From NCBI GenBank assembly GCA_001464765.1, contig LNDV01000028.1:299542-363541 (forward strand): a stretch of DNA of 64,000 nucleotides. The letters run 5' to 3'. How positions within the stretch are numbered: position 1 is the stretch's first letter; each line of letters starts with the position of its first letter. The DNA comes from Betaproteobacteria bacterium Ga0077526 (GTDB taxonomy: Bacteria > Pseudomonadota > Gammaproteobacteria > Burkholderiales > Ga0077523). The translations under genes and the position numbers were made by a program. The notes beneath the pieces are model-generated. The model was given only the letters and a program-made list of their open reading frames with translations, was not told where the DNA came from and searched no databases. Shown in pieces: positions 8,656 through 17,843 of this stretch.

Positions 8656-11600
8656 ATGCTAGAGAAAATCGTCACGTTCGCCCTGCAGCAGCGGGTGTTC
8701 ATCGTCGTCGTGGCCGTGATCGTCGCGGTGGCCGGCTGGTTCGCGTGGACCCGGTTGCCGATCGAGGCCTTCCCCGACGTACAGGACGTGCAGGTCATCG
8801 TCGTCACGCAGTATCCCGGACAGGCGCCGGAGGAGGTGGAGCGATCCATCTCCATGCCGATCGAGCGCGAGATGACCGGCGTCGCGCGGCTCGCCCAGAT
8901 CCGCTCCGTGTCGATCTTCGGGCTCTCGGTCGTCACCGTGACCTTCGCGGACAAGACCGACGACTACTTTGCCCGGCAGCAGGTCATCGAGAAGCTTCAG
9001 GGTGTGTCACTGCCTCCCGGCGTGACGCCTACGCTCGCGCCGCTCACCAATGCCGTCGGCGAGGTCTATCGCTATGTCGTGCAGGCGCCTCCCGACATGC
9101 CCGCCGCCGAGGTACGGGCGCTGCAGGACTGGGTGATCCGACCGGCTCTGCGGCGGGTGACCGGTGTCGTGGAAGTGGTGAGCTTCGGCGGCGTGGTGAA
9201 GGAGTATCAGGTCCAGATCGATCCGCAGCGGCTGCGAAAGAACGGCGTCTCGCTGCAGCAGGTGTCCGATGCCCTTGCCGCGAACTCCGGCAACGCCGGC
9301 GGCGGCATCATGCGACGCGGTGACGAGGCGCTCGTCGTGCGGTCACTGGGACTGTTCCGTTCCGTCGACGACATCGCCCGGGTGGTGGTCGTTTCCCGCG
9401 GTGGTGTGCCCGTCCTGGTGGGAGATGTGGCCACGGTCGCGATCGGTTCGCGGCCCTTGTCCGGCGTCGTCTCCTTCGGCGACCAGGATTCGGTGGTCCA
9501 GGGCATCGTGCAGATGACCAAAGGGCAGAATGCCAGCGAGGTGGTGGCGAACCTGAAGGCGGGCATGGAGGAACTCAAGTCCAAGCTGCCACCCGGGGTC
9601 GTGCTGGTGCCCTACTACGACCGGACTCAACTCGTCGATCACACCGTCCATACGGTGACGGAGAACCTCGCCCTCGGCGCGGGCCTCGTCGTGGCGATCC
9701 TGCTCTTCTTCCTGCGCAACTGGCGCGCTGCGGCCATCGTGGCCGGCGTCATCCCGCTGTCCCTGTTCGTCGCGTTCATTCTCATGGACGCCCGCGGGGT
9801 GTCGGCGAACCTGATCTCCCTCGGTTCGGTCGATTTCGGCATCATCATCGACAGCGCGGTGGTGCTGGTGGAGGCGCTCATGGTGAAGCTCGCGGTGTCG
9901 CAGCGCGAGGCTGCCCAGCCGTCCACCTACGCCGGGCGCATGCACACGCTGCGAAACACGGCGGTGTCGATGGGCAGTCCGATCCTGTTCTCGAAGGCCA
10001 TCATCATCCTCGCGTTCCTGCCGATCTTCACGTTCCAGCGGGTGGAGGGGAAGATCTTCTCGCCGATGGCCTACACGCTGTCGTTCGCTCTGGTGGGCGC
10101 CATCTTGCTGACACTCACCCTCGTGCCGGCGCTGCTGTCGTTCGCCGTGCGTTCGTCCGACATGGCCGAGCGCCACAGCGTCTGGATGGACAGCGCCCGT
10201 GAGTGGTACCGCCGCACGCTCGTGACGGTGTGGCGGCGCCGCAATGCCGTGATCCTGAGCAGCCTCGCCATTCTCACGCTGGCAGTGGGAGGCGCCACGC
10301 AGCTGGGCAGCGAGTTCCTGCCGAAGCTCGACGAGGGCAATCTCTGGCTGACGATCACGCTGCCGCCGGCCACGTCGATGGAGAAGACCGGAGAAGTGGA
10401 GAAGGTGGTCCGCGGCATCCTGCGCAGCTACCCCGAGGTGCGGAGCGTCGTGAGCCAGGTGGGCCGGCCGGACGACGGCACCGACCCCAAGGGCCCAAAC
10501 AACATGGAGATCATGGCGGAGTTCGCGCCGCGCGACACCTGGCGTTTCCCCGACAAGGAATCGATGATCGCCGACATGACCCGGAAGATCCGCGCAATGC
10601 CCGGCGTGCCGACCAACTTCTCGCAGGTGATCGAGGACAGCGTCGAGGAGGCCATGTCGGGCGTGAAGGGCGAGATCGCCGTGAAGATCTACGGCCCCGA
10701 TCTCGACATCCTCGAAGACAAGGGTGAGCAGGTTGCGCGTGTCCTCTCGAGCATCCGCGGCAGTGCCGACGTGGCGGCCATCAAGGTCGGCGGGGCATCG
10801 GAGCTCACGCTCACGATAGACCGCGAGAAGCTGTCCCGTTACGGGCTGAACGTGCAGGACGTGAACAACGCGGTGGCCACGGCTTTCGGCGGGCAGGCGG
10901 TCGCCTCGTTCTTCGAGCCCGGGCGGGTGTTCGACGTGACGGTTCGTCTCGCGGCGCCGTTCCGGCAGGCCGCCGACGACGCCGCGGAGATTCCGCTCGC
11001 GCTTCCCGGCGGAAACGGCGCGACCGTTCCGCTGGGGGAGGTCGCCCGGATCGAAACCCGCCAGGGGGCGGCGCGCATCTCGCGGGAAGCCGGCGGGCGG
11101 ACGGTCGCGGTCAAGGCGAACCTCCTCGGTCGCGACCAGGGCAGCTTCGTGGCGGAAGCCCGCGCCAAGGTGGCCGCCCAGGTCCGGCTGCCTCCGGGCT
11201 ATACGCTGACCTGGGGAGGTCAGTTCGAGAACCAGCAGCGCGCGCTCGCCCGGCTCAAGGTGATCGTGCCCCTGTCCGTGCTGGGGATCTTCGTGCTGCT
11301 GTTCTGGGCATTCCGCTCCATCCCCACGGCGCTGGCCGTGCTGGCCATGGTCCCCTTCACGCTGGTCGGCGGCATTCTCGGGCTCGCGCTGGCCGGGCTG
11401 CATCTCTCGATCTCGGCCGCCGTCGGCTTCATCGCGGTGGCCGGCATCTCGGTGCAGAACGGGGTGATCATGGTCGAACGGTTTCTCGAGGCCCTTCGGG
11501 AAGGGGCTTCGCTCGAGCAGGCCGTCGTCGAGGGGGCGGTGGAGCGGCTGCGCCCGATCGTGATGACCGCGCTCATGGCCGGACTCGGCCTGCTGCCCGC

Positions 11601-11751
11601 CGCCCTGTCCCACGGGATCGGTTCAGAGACCCAGCGCCCCTTCGCCGTGGTCATCGTCGGCGGAATTGTTTCCGCTACGGTATTCACCTTGCTTCTATTA
11701 CCGTTGCTGTACTCGCTTGCGGCCGAAAAGCTGACGAATCGTTCGGTTTAG
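8656..11751 (+). CDS. czcA: Heavy metal RND efflux pump (CzcA-like)
   Basis: 1031 residues, the usual HME-RND length, with twelve transmembrane helices and two large periplasmic loops. The N-terminus LPIEAFPDVQDVQV and the helix-4 motif DFGIIIDSAVVLVEA (Asp393, Asp399, Glu406) match the proton-relay residues of CzcA. The motif departs from the classic DFG-x3-DGA-x3-VEN at two positions: Ser400 replaces Gly and Ala407 replaces Asn. The pump takes divalent or monovalent metal ions from periplasm or cytoplasm and exports them through the outer membrane channel using proton flow. It closes the operon. Which metal is exported is not decided by sequence. Confidence 0.92.
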   Translation: MLEKIVTFALQQRVFIVVVAVIVAVAGWFAWTRLPIEAFPDVQDVQVIVVTQYPGQAPEEVERSISMPIEREMTGVARLAQIRSVSIFGLSVVTVTFADKTDDYFARQQVIEKLQGVSLPPGVTPTLAPLTNAVGEVYRYVVQAPPDMPAAEVRALQDWVIRPALRRVTGVVEVVSFGGVVKEYQVQIDPQRLRKNGVSLQQVSDALAANSGNAGGGIMRRGDEALVVRSLGLFRSVDDIARVVVVSRGGVPVLVGDVATVAIGSRPLSGVVSFGDQDSVVQGIVQMTKGQNASEVVANLKAGMEELKSKLPPGVVLVPYYDRTQLVDHTVHTVTENLALGAGLVVAILLFFLRNWRAAAIVAGVIPLSLFVAFILMDARGVSANLISLGSVDFGIIIDSAVVLVEALMVKLAVSQREAAQPSTYAGRMHTLRNTAVSMGSPILFSKAIIILAFLPIFTFQRVEGKIFSPMAYTLSFALVGAILLTLTLVPALLSFAVRSSDMAERHSVWMDSAREWYRRTLVTVWRRRNAVILSSLAILTLAVGGATQLGSEFLPKLDEGNLWLTITLPPATSMEKTGEVEKVVRGILRSYPEVRSVVSQVGRPDDGTDPKGPNNMEIMAEFAPRDTWRFPDKESMIADMTRKIRAMPGVPTNFSQVIEDSVEEAMSGVKGEIAVKIYGPDLDILEDKGEQVARVLSSIRGSADVAAIKVGGASELTLTIDREKLSRYGLNVQDVNNAVATAFGGQAVASFFEPGRVFDVTVRLAAPFRQAADDAAEIPLALPGGNGATVPLGEVARIETRQGAARISREAGGRTVAVKANLLGRDQGSFVAEARAKVAAQVRLPPGYTLTWGGQFENQQRALARLKVIVPLSVLGIFVLLFWAFRSIPTALAVLAMVPFTLVGGILGLALAGLHLSISAAVGFIAVAGISVQNGVIMVERFLEALREGASLEQAVVEGAVERLRPIVMTALMAGLGLLPAALSHGIGSETQRPFAVVIVGGIVSATVFTLLLLPLLYSLAAEKLTNRSV

Positions 11752-11951
11752 CGGCCATGCCGGAGGGGTCGGGGTGTGAGATTGCCCGAAGTCCCTGGGC
11801 TTAGCCTCTGATTTTTGGTATTTTCTGACGTATTGGACATAGGGTCTGGTCGTGGCGCGAAGAATCCCTTCAGTCGCCGTGCCGGGCACCGTAAACGTGC
11901 AGGTACAGGCGCGAAGGCGTCTGCTTTGCTTACACCGGTCAAGGAACAACG

Positions 11952-12890
11952 ATGCGCAAGTGGTTGGTTACCCTGGCTCTGGCGGTTCTGGCCCCCGCAG
12001 TTCCGGTTTTCGCGGCGGACGCGGCGACCCCCCGGCTCGAATCCAATGCGGTCCTGGTCGTGGACCAGCAGGAGGGCATCCCCCTCTACGGCAAGAACTC
12101 CAATGCGATCATGCCGATCGCATCCATCACCAAGCTGATGACGGCCGTGGTGGTTCTCGACGCGAATCAGCCGCTCGAAGAAGAACTCGCGGTCACCTAC
12201 GACGACCTCGATTTCGTGAAGGGCACCCGTTCCCGTCTCGGGGTCGGTACCTTGCTTACCCGGGGCGAAATGCTCAAGCTGGCCCTGATGGCCTCCGAGA
12301 ACCGTGCGGCCTCTGCCCTCGGGCGCCACTATCCCGGCGGCCTGCCTGCCTTCGTGGCGGCGATGAACCGCAAGGCGCGCGATCTGGGCATGACGAACAC
12401 CCATTTCGTCGATTCGACCGGCCTCAACCCCGAAAACGTCTCCACCGCGGCCGATCTGGTGAAGCTGGTCGAGGCCGGATACCGCCACCGGGTGATCCGC
12501 GAGTTCACCACGTCCGACAGTCACTATGTCTCGGTGGAGGACGGAGCCCGCAACCGGATCCTTGCGTTCAACAACTCCAATGGTCTGGTGCGCCAGGGCA
12601 ACTGGGAGATCGGCCTGTCCAAGACCGGTTACATCTCCGAAGCGGGGCGCTGTCTGGTGATGCAGGCGCTCATCGGGGATAAGCCCGTCATCATCGTGCT
12701 GCTGGATTCGTGGGGCAAATTGTCCCGCATGGCAGACGCCAACCGCATCAAGCAATGGCTTGAAGTCCAGATGGGCGTGCGTGAAACCATCCAGGTGGCA
12801 TCGGTGCGGCCCACCGCCCACGGTGTGCGCGTCTCCCGCGTGATCCGCTCACGCCACGACTCCCGGCGAATCCGTACCCGCCGCATGTAG
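11952..12890 (+). CDS. pbpG: D-alanyl-D-alanine endopeptidase, PBP7 type
   Basis: 312 residues with signal peptide (cut after about residue 21, VFA) and the three active-site motifs of the S11 peptidase family: SITK (nucleophile Ser58, Lys61), SEN (115-117) and KTG (224-226). PBP7/8 enzymes cut DD-crosslinks in peptidoglycan in the periplasm and help cell wall remodelling. The last 40 residues are Arg-rich (RVIRSRHDSRRIRTRRM) and may bind the wall or membrane. An AAGGA ribosome binding site precedes the ATG. The gene stands alone, convergent with the IclR regulator gene. Confidence 0.92.
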   Translation: MRKWLVTLALAVLAPAVPVFAADAATPRLESNAVLVVDQQEGIPLYGKNSNAIMPIASITKLMTAVVVLDANQPLEEELAVTYDDLDFVKGTRSRLGVGTLLTRGEMLKLALMASENRAASALGRHYPGGLPAFVAAMNRKARDLGMTNTHFVDSTGLNPENVSTAADLVKLVEAGYRHRVIREFTTSDSHYVSVEDGARNRILAFNNSNGLVRQGNWEIGLSKTGYISEAGRCLVMQALIGDKPVIIVLLDSWGKLSRMADANRIKQWLEVQMGVRETIQVASVRPTAHGVRVSRVIRSRHDSRRIRTRRM

Positions 12891-12979
12891 GTTTGCAATG
12901 CCTCTCCAGGAGGCGCCGCCCCGGGGGAAGGCCTGCTCAACCTACGTGATCCGCGCAGGTCTTTCGGGTCTGGCCTCGC

Positions 12980-13759
12980 TCAGGCCGGTACGCGGCCCGG
13001 CACCCAGCCGATCGCACGCGAGATCGAATCGGCCGCCTCCTTCAGCGTGACGCCCCAATTCTTGTTCAGCCGATTGGCGGGTGCTGACAGGGACAATCCG
13101 GCCACCAGATGACCTTCGTCATCCCTGATGCCCGCTCCCAGGCAGGAGACGCCGGGCTCCGCTTCCTCGTTGTCGAAGGCATAGCCGGAGCGCCGGATCC
13201 GATCCAGTTCCTTCTCCAGCGTCCCGAGATCGCGGATGGTGTTCCGTGTGAGGCCAGGCAGTTGCGTCCGCAACGCGTACTGCCGGCACAGTTCGGGGCC
13301 GTCTTCCAGCAGAAAGATCTTGCCGACCGCCGTGACGTGCAGCGGGGCCCGTGCCCCGATGAGGTGCGCTACCCGCATGGCCTGACGGTCGGACACGAGC
13401 CGCTCGATGTAGACCATCTCGTCGCCCTGGCGCACCGACAGGTTCACGGTCTCGTGCAGATCGTCGTGGAGGGCCTGCATCACAGGGAGGGCTTCCGTCC
13501 GGAGGTCGATGCGGGACCGGACCAGATGGCCCAGCTCGAGCAGACGGATTCCCAGGCGGTAGCGCCCGGGCTCGAGCCGATCGACGATCCTGTGGTCCAC
13601 CATCACCGAGAGGATGCGATGTGCGGTGGAGGTGTGCAGGCCGGTCTCTTCGGTGAGCTTCTTCAGATTCAGGGGCTCGGGGCTTCGCACGAGGGCCTCG
13701 ACCAGGTCCATCATGCGTTCGATGACCTGGATGGATGCCTTGGCGGCAGGTTTGGACAC
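12980..13759 (-). CDS. IclR-family transcriptional regulator
   Basis: About 259 residues from a GTG at 13759, chosen because AGGAAAG lies just upstream; the frame runs on to 13864 without such a site. The winged helix (LNLKKLTEETGLHTSTAHRILSVMVDHRIV) is at about residues 20-75 and the IclR effector domain follows (VGKIFLLEDG, GYAFDNEEAEPGVSCLGAGI, SLSAPANRL). IclR proteins sense small aromatic or organic acids. It is divergent from the lutABC genes, with a dyad in the shared upstream region, and probably controls them. The effector is unknown; lactate or a related hydroxyacid is a guess from context. Confidence 0.87.
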   Translation of the reverse strand: MSKPAAKASIQVIERMMDLVEALVRSPEPLNLKKLTEETGLHTSTAHRILSVMVDHRIVDRLEPGRYRLGIRLLELGHLVRSRIDLRTEALPVMQALHDDLHETVNLSVRQGDEMVYIERLVSDRQAMRVAHLIGARAPLHVTAVGKIFLLEDGPELCRQYALRTQLPGLTRNTIRDLGTLEKELDRIRRSGYAFDNEEAEPGVSCLGAGIRDDEGHLVAGLSLSAPANRLNKNWGVTLKEAADSISRAIGWVPGRVPA

Positions 13760-13794
13760 GGCTTTCCTGTGAGGAACGGAGGGTGCGTGAAGTG

Positions 13795-13833
13795 TAGCAA
13801 CCCCGCGGAGTCCGGAGGGGTGCGTGCTATGAT
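13795..13833 (+). promoter_or_regulatory. Dyad and -10-like box upstream of lutA
   Basis: TAGCAACCCC (13795-13804) is mirrored by GGGGT and TGCTA (13817-13829) with three extra bases in the right arm. A TATGAT box (13828-13833) overlaps the right arm, but no good -35 is found at 16-18 bases. The arrangement suits an IclR-type site overlapping a weak, regulated lut promoter. Confidence 0.35.
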
Positions 13834-13968
13834 CGACCGCTTTTTGATCGCCGGGAGAACGCATGGGGCATGTCTCTCGAGCGCAGCGTGGAAAGGCCTC
13901 TGCGGCAGCCGCGGACCGGCCGCCTCCGGTCGATCATGCTGACCCCGTACCGCGGAACGCTTCCTGAA

Positions 13969-14700
13969 ATGAAAGTCGGACTGTTCGTCACCTGCCTGGT
14001 GGATCTCATGCGCCCGCGCATCGGATTCGCCGCCCTCGAGTTGCTGGAATCCGCCGGATGTGAAGTCATCGTGCCCGGGACGCAGACCTGCTGCGGACAG
14101 CCGGGCTACAACTCCGGGGACCGCGCCGCAGCGCAGGCGCTGGCGCGGAAGGTCCTGCGCGAGTTCGACGCCTGCGATTACGTGGTGGTGCCCTCCGGTT
14201 CCTGTTCCGGAATGATCAAGGCACACTATCCGGAGCTGCTGGCCGACGACCCCGCGGACAAGGCCGCGCTCGACCGGCTCACCGGCAAGACCTACGAACT
14301 CACGGATTTCCTGGTCAACGTGGTGAAGCTGGACAAGGTGCCCGGACGCTTTTCGGGCACCGTCACGTATCACGATTCCTGTTCCGGGCTGCGCGAGATG
14401 GGCGTCAAGCGCCAGCCCCGCGAACTGCTTGCCAAGGTGCCGGGACTCCAGTTGAAGGAGATGACGACCCCCGAGTACTGCTGCGGATTCGGCGGCACCT
14501 TCTCGGTGAAGTTCGGCGACATCTCGGCCCGCATCGCGGAGCGCAAGTGCGAGGACATCGCAGGCACCGGCGCCGATGCCGTGGTGCTCGGCGACCTCGG
14601 CTGCATGCTGAACATCCAGGGTCGTCTGCGCCGTCTCGGCAACACGACCACGCGCGTCCTGCACGTCGCCGAAGTCCTCGCGGGGGTGAAGGATGACTGA
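13969..14700 (+). CDS. lutA: Lactate utilization protein LutA/LldE, CCG-domain Fe-S protein
   Basis: 243 residues with two cysteine-rich CCG domains: CCGQPGYNSGD and CCGFGGTFSVK, with SGSCSGM and HDSCSGLREM between. Such domains bind an iron-sulfur cluster and are found in heterodisulfide reductase and glycolate oxidase subunits. LutA works with LutB and LutC in oxidation of L-lactate to pyruvate. The ATG at 13969 is chosen because family members begin with MKVGLFVTCLVD-like sequence; the frame is open back to 13870. It is the first gene of the lut operon, 27 bases before lutB. Confidence 0.9.
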   Translation: MKVGLFVTCLVDLMRPRIGFAALELLESAGCEVIVPGTQTCCGQPGYNSGDRAAAQALARKVLREFDACDYVVVPSGSCSGMIKAHYPELLADDPADKAALDRLTGKTYELTDFLVNVVKLDKVPGRFSGTVTYHDSCSGLREMGVKRQPRELLAKVPGLQLKEMTTPEYCCGFGGTFSVKFGDISARIAERKCEDIAGTGADAVVLGDLGCMLNIQGRLRRLGNTTTRVLHVAEVLAGVKDD

Positions 14701-14727
14701 TCCCCGCCAATCGATGCGGAGCGCCCG

Positions 14728-16173
14728 ATGATCTCCCAGCACACCGACAGCACTGGCACCTACGCCTCGGTGCACTTCAAGAGCCGCGCGCACGACAAGT
14801 TGAACGACGCGAAGGTCCAGCGTGCCATGCGCAACTTCAACCTCGCGGCGGCCCGTTCCCGCGCGGTTGCCGAGGTCGACAACTTCGAGGATCTGCGCAC
14901 GGCCGCAGCCGCGATCCGCGACCGGTCGCTGGCCGATCTCGATGTCTGGCTGGAGCGCTTCGAGCGTGAGGCGACTCGTCGCGGCACCAAGGTGCACTGG
15001 GCAGAGACTCACGACGACATCAATCGGATCGTGATCGAGATCGCCAAGGCGGCCTCGGTCCGCAAGGTGATCAAGTCGAAGTCGATGGTGAGCGAGGAAA
15101 GCCACCTCAATGCCGCGCTGGAAGGCGCCGGCATGCAGGTGGTGGAGACCGATCTCGGCGAGTACATCATCCAGCTGGCCGGCGAGACGCCTTCGCACAT
15201 CATCGCGCCCGCCATCCACAAGACGCGGGACGACGTCGCGGATCTCTTCCACGAGCACCACAAGACGCCCCGCAAGCAGAGCATCTCCGAGCTGACGATG
15301 GAAGCGCGCAAGTTCCTGCGCGAGCACTTCCTGTCGGCGGACATGGGGATCTCCGGTTCGAACTTCCTGATCGCCGAGACCGGTTCCACGTTCATCGTGA
15401 CGAACGAGGGCAACGGCCGGATGACCACGACCATGCCGCGCGTCCATGTGGCGATCACCGGCATCGAGAAGGTCGTGCCCACGCTGGAGGACGTGTCGGC
15501 GCTCATGCGCGTGCTTGCACGCTCGGCCACCGGGCAGAGCATCAGCAACTACATCTCGGTCAACACCGGCCCGAAGCAGCCGGGTGATGCGGACGGTCCC
15601 GAGGAGATGCACGTCATCATCGTCGACGCCGGCCGCTCGCAACTCATCGGCAGCGACATGCAGGAGGCTCTGCGCTGCATCCGCTGCGGCGCGTGCATGA
15701 ATCATTGTCCGGTCTACCAGAACATCGGCGGCCACGCCTACGGGTGGGTGTATCCCGGGCCGATCGGCTCGGTGCTGACGCCCAACTACATCGGCCTGCA
15801 GAATGCGCTCGATCTGCCGAACGCCGCCACGCTGTGCAATCAGTGTGGTGTGGTCTGCCCGGTCCGCATCCCCCTGCCCGATCTCATGCGCAAGCTGCGG
15901 GAGAAGCAGGTGGATCGCGGGCTGCGGCCGAAGTCAGAGCGCTTCGCGCTGAAGATGTGGGCCTGGGCTGCCGCGCGCCCCGGCATCTATTCGCTGTTCA
16001 CGCGCATCGCCGCGAGGGTCGGCAAGTCCATGGGCGGCAGTGGCGGGCTCATCCACAAGCTTCCCGGCGGGGGCGCCGGCTGGACGCAGGACCGCGACAT
16101 GCCCGCGCCGGGCGGCAAGACATTCCGCGAGTTGTATGCCAATCGCCCTTCCAAGGGAGGAGGTGGCCGATGA
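14728..16173 (+). CDS. lutB: Lactate utilization Fe-S protein LutB/LldF
   Basis: 481 residues. The N-terminal two thirds are the LUD domain (SKSMVSEESHLNAALEGAGMQVVETDLGEYI, ISGSNFLIAETGS); near residue 310 come the ferredoxin-like motifs CIRCGACMNHCP and CNQCGVVCP for two 4Fe-4S clusters. It is the electron-carrying subunit of the LutABC lactate oxidation system, probably passing electrons to the quinone pool. The C-terminal tail with GGSGGLIHKLPGGGAGWTQ is usual in the family. The stop overlaps the lutC start by four bases. Confidence 0.93.
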   Translation: MISQHTDSTGTYASVHFKSRAHDKLNDAKVQRAMRNFNLAAARSRAVAEVDNFEDLRTAAAAIRDRSLADLDVWLERFEREATRRGTKVHWAETHDDINRIVIEIAKAASVRKVIKSKSMVSEESHLNAALEGAGMQVVETDLGEYIIQLAGETPSHIIAPAIHKTRDDVADLFHEHHKTPRKQSISELTMEARKFLREHFLSADMGISGSNFLIAETGSTFIVTNEGNGRMTTTMPRVHVAITGIEKVVPTLEDVSALMRVLARSATGQSISNYISVNTGPKQPGDADGPEEMHVIIVDAGRSQLIGSDMQEALRCIRCGACMNHCPVYQNIGGHAYGWVYPGPIGSVLTPNYIGLQNALDLPNAATLCNQCGVVCPVRIPLPDLMRKLREKQVDRGLRPKSERFALKMWAWAAARPGIYSLFTRIAARVGKSMGGSGGLIHKLPGGGAGWTQDRDMPAPGGKTFRELYANRPSKGGGGR

Positions 16174-16820
16174 GTTCCCGCGAAGCGATTCTGTCGCGCA
16201 TCCGCAAGGCGCGCGGCGTTGCCGCCGAACCCACCGGCGCCGAGCAGGCGCGGATCGAAGCCCATCTTCGTGCCCGCCCGATCAGCACCCGTCCGTCGCT
16301 CGAGTGGAATCCGCTCGAGCGTTTCCGCGAACAATGCGTGCGCATGTCCAGCACGGTCGATGGCGTTGCCACCATGTCGGAAGTGCCGGCTGCAGTGGCC
16401 CGCTATCTCTCGTCCGCCAAGCTGCCCATGCAGGCGGTCGCATGGCCCGGAATTGCCGCACTCGACTGGTCTGCTTCGGGGGTCGCGGTCGAGGGACGTC
16501 CCGCGGGAGGCGACGATCTCGTCGGCATCACGGGTGTCCATCTCGCCATCGCCGAGACCGGCACGCTGATGTTCCTTTCCAGCCCGACCACCTACGCTGC
16601 GACCAGTCTGCTGCCCGAGACTCACATTGCGGTGGTCCCCGTCGGCGTGATCGTGCCGGCGATGGAAGAAGCCTGGGACCGTACCCGCCGCGAGACCGGC
16701 GATCTCCCCCGTGCGGTGAACTTCGTGTCCGGTCCTTCCCGCACGGCCGACATCGAAGGCCAGCTGCAGATCGGCGCGCACGGACCCTTCCGGGTCCACG
16801 TGATCGTCGTCGGGGCCTGA
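16170..16820 (+). CDS. lutC: Lactate utilization protein LutC/LldG
   Basis: 216 residues, a stand-alone LUD domain protein with GITGVHLAIAETGTLMFLSS and the late FVSGPSRTADIEGQLQIGAHGP, which are hallmark sequences of LutC. It completes the lactate oxidation complex; its exact part is not settled. The ATG overlaps the lutB stop (ATGA), with a GGGAGGAGG ribosome binding site just upstream, so translation is coupled. A membrane D- or L-lactate permease gene is not present in the window. Confidence 0.92.
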   Translation: MSSREAILSRIRKARGVAAEPTGAEQARIEAHLRARPISTRPSLEWNPLERFREQCVRMSSTVDGVATMSEVPAAVARYLSSAKLPMQAVAWPGIAALDWSASGVAVEGRPAGGDDLVGITGVHLAIAETGTLMFLSSPTTYAATSLLPETHIAVVPVGVIVPAMEEAWDRTRRETGDLPRAVNFVSGPSRTADIEGQLQIGAHGPFRVHVIVVGA

Positions 16821-16829
16821 CCCGCGCGG

Positions 16830-17675
16830 TCACCGGCCGGTCAGGGCCTTCGCGTTGTCGTGCGCGATCCGCCGGGCGATGTCCGGCGGGAGCTGACCGA
16901 GCCAGGCACGGTAGCCGGCGATGATGGTCTCGTAGTCGTCCCATCGCTGGTCGATCCAAGTGTCGCTGCCCACGACGAACCGATCGGGAAATCGCAGGAA
17001 GAGATCCCGCCAAGCGTCCGTGAGCCGTCCGTCGGTGCCCGTGATGCCCGACCGGTAGGACAGTTCCGCCACGAGTGACGGATGGCGGGCCAGCAGCTGT
17101 GCCACCCGCCCCTCGGGAACGTCGAACCCGGTATGGGCCCAGAGAATTCGAGCGCCGGGCGCGTGGTCGAACAGATGTTCCAGCGCTTCCTCGTCGCAGT
17201 GCGCGAACAGCACCAGGCCCCGCTGCCCGGCCAGACGCGCGAGGGTCTTCACGACGTCCGTCGTGGCACCAGCGCCGAAAACATGAAACTCGCCCAGTCC
17301 GCGATAGGGTGCCCGGAGCAGTTCCTCTTCCACGAACGGCACGATGGAAGGGTCGCGAAACCAGGTCTGCACGTCCCCCCGGTTGCGATACGGCCGGAGA
17401 AACGGCACGACCGTCACGCCGACGGGGGGCGCCGCTGCAAGCGCCCGGGTGCCGTCGTTGGGGCGGCTGTTCGCGAGGATGGCGGTCACGCCGGCACGCC
17501 GGAGCAAGTCGGCAACGCCCGGTGCCGGGAGCCGGGGTTCCGGTTCCTGGTTGTAGTGAAGATGGGCATCGAAGATCGGGAGCGCGTAGGGCGCATCGCC
17601 GGCCGCGGCCTGCCCGGCAAGCGCGAGCAGGGTGGCGAGCCCGGCGATGGCCCGATGCAATGCGGCGGAAGTCAT
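16830..17675 (-). CDS. Exported TIM-barrel amidohydrolase (Amidohydro_2 type)
   Basis: 281 residues. A signal peptide MTSAALHRAIAGLATLLALA cut after AAG or QAAA is followed by a metal-dependent hydrolase fold. Metal-ligand candidates are the HxH of FDAHLHYN, His in FAHCDEEAL, His in WAHTGFD and Asp in VGSDTWID. The start at 17675 is preceded by AGGAGA; the frame runs upstream to 17759 without a better site. It is convergent with lutC, so it is not in that operon. Enzymes of this group hydrolyse or decarboxylate lactones and small acids; the substrate is unknown, and a periplasmic location is inferred from the signal peptide. Confidence 0.75.
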   Translation of the reverse strand: MTSAALHRAIAGLATLLALAGQAAAGDAPYALPIFDAHLHYNQEPEPRLPAPGVADLLRRAGVTAILANSRPNDGTRALAAAPPVGVTVVPFLRPYRNRGDVQTWFRDPSIVPFVEEELLRAPYRGLGEFHVFGAGATTDVVKTLARLAGQRGLVLFAHCDEEALEHLFDHAPGARILWAHTGFDVPEGRVAQLLARHPSLVAELSYRSGITGTDGRLTDAWRDLFLRFPDRFVVGSDTWIDQRWDDYETIIAGYRAWLGQLPPDIARRIAHDNAKALTGR

Positions 17676-17843
17676 GATCGGCTCTCCTGCGTGGGATGCC
17701 GATGGTGCCTGTCCTGTTTTCCCGAGGGAAGGACTGATTAAGCGGAGCGGCCGCTCCACTTAGTCTGTCCTTCTCCAGGCCAGTGGCGAAAGCCCCGGGC
17801 CTGCCGTTAGAATCCAACGCCATGATCACTCGGTGAAACGCTG

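Noticed and set aside
9343..11613. 756-residue open frame antisense to czcA
   Set aside because: High GC removes stops on the opposite strand; the translation is Arg/His/Asp-rich without domains, while the plus strand encodes a full RND pump.
13711..15735. 674-residue open frame antisense to lutA/lutB
   Set aside because: Shadow frame across two genes with Fe-S motifs on the plus strand.
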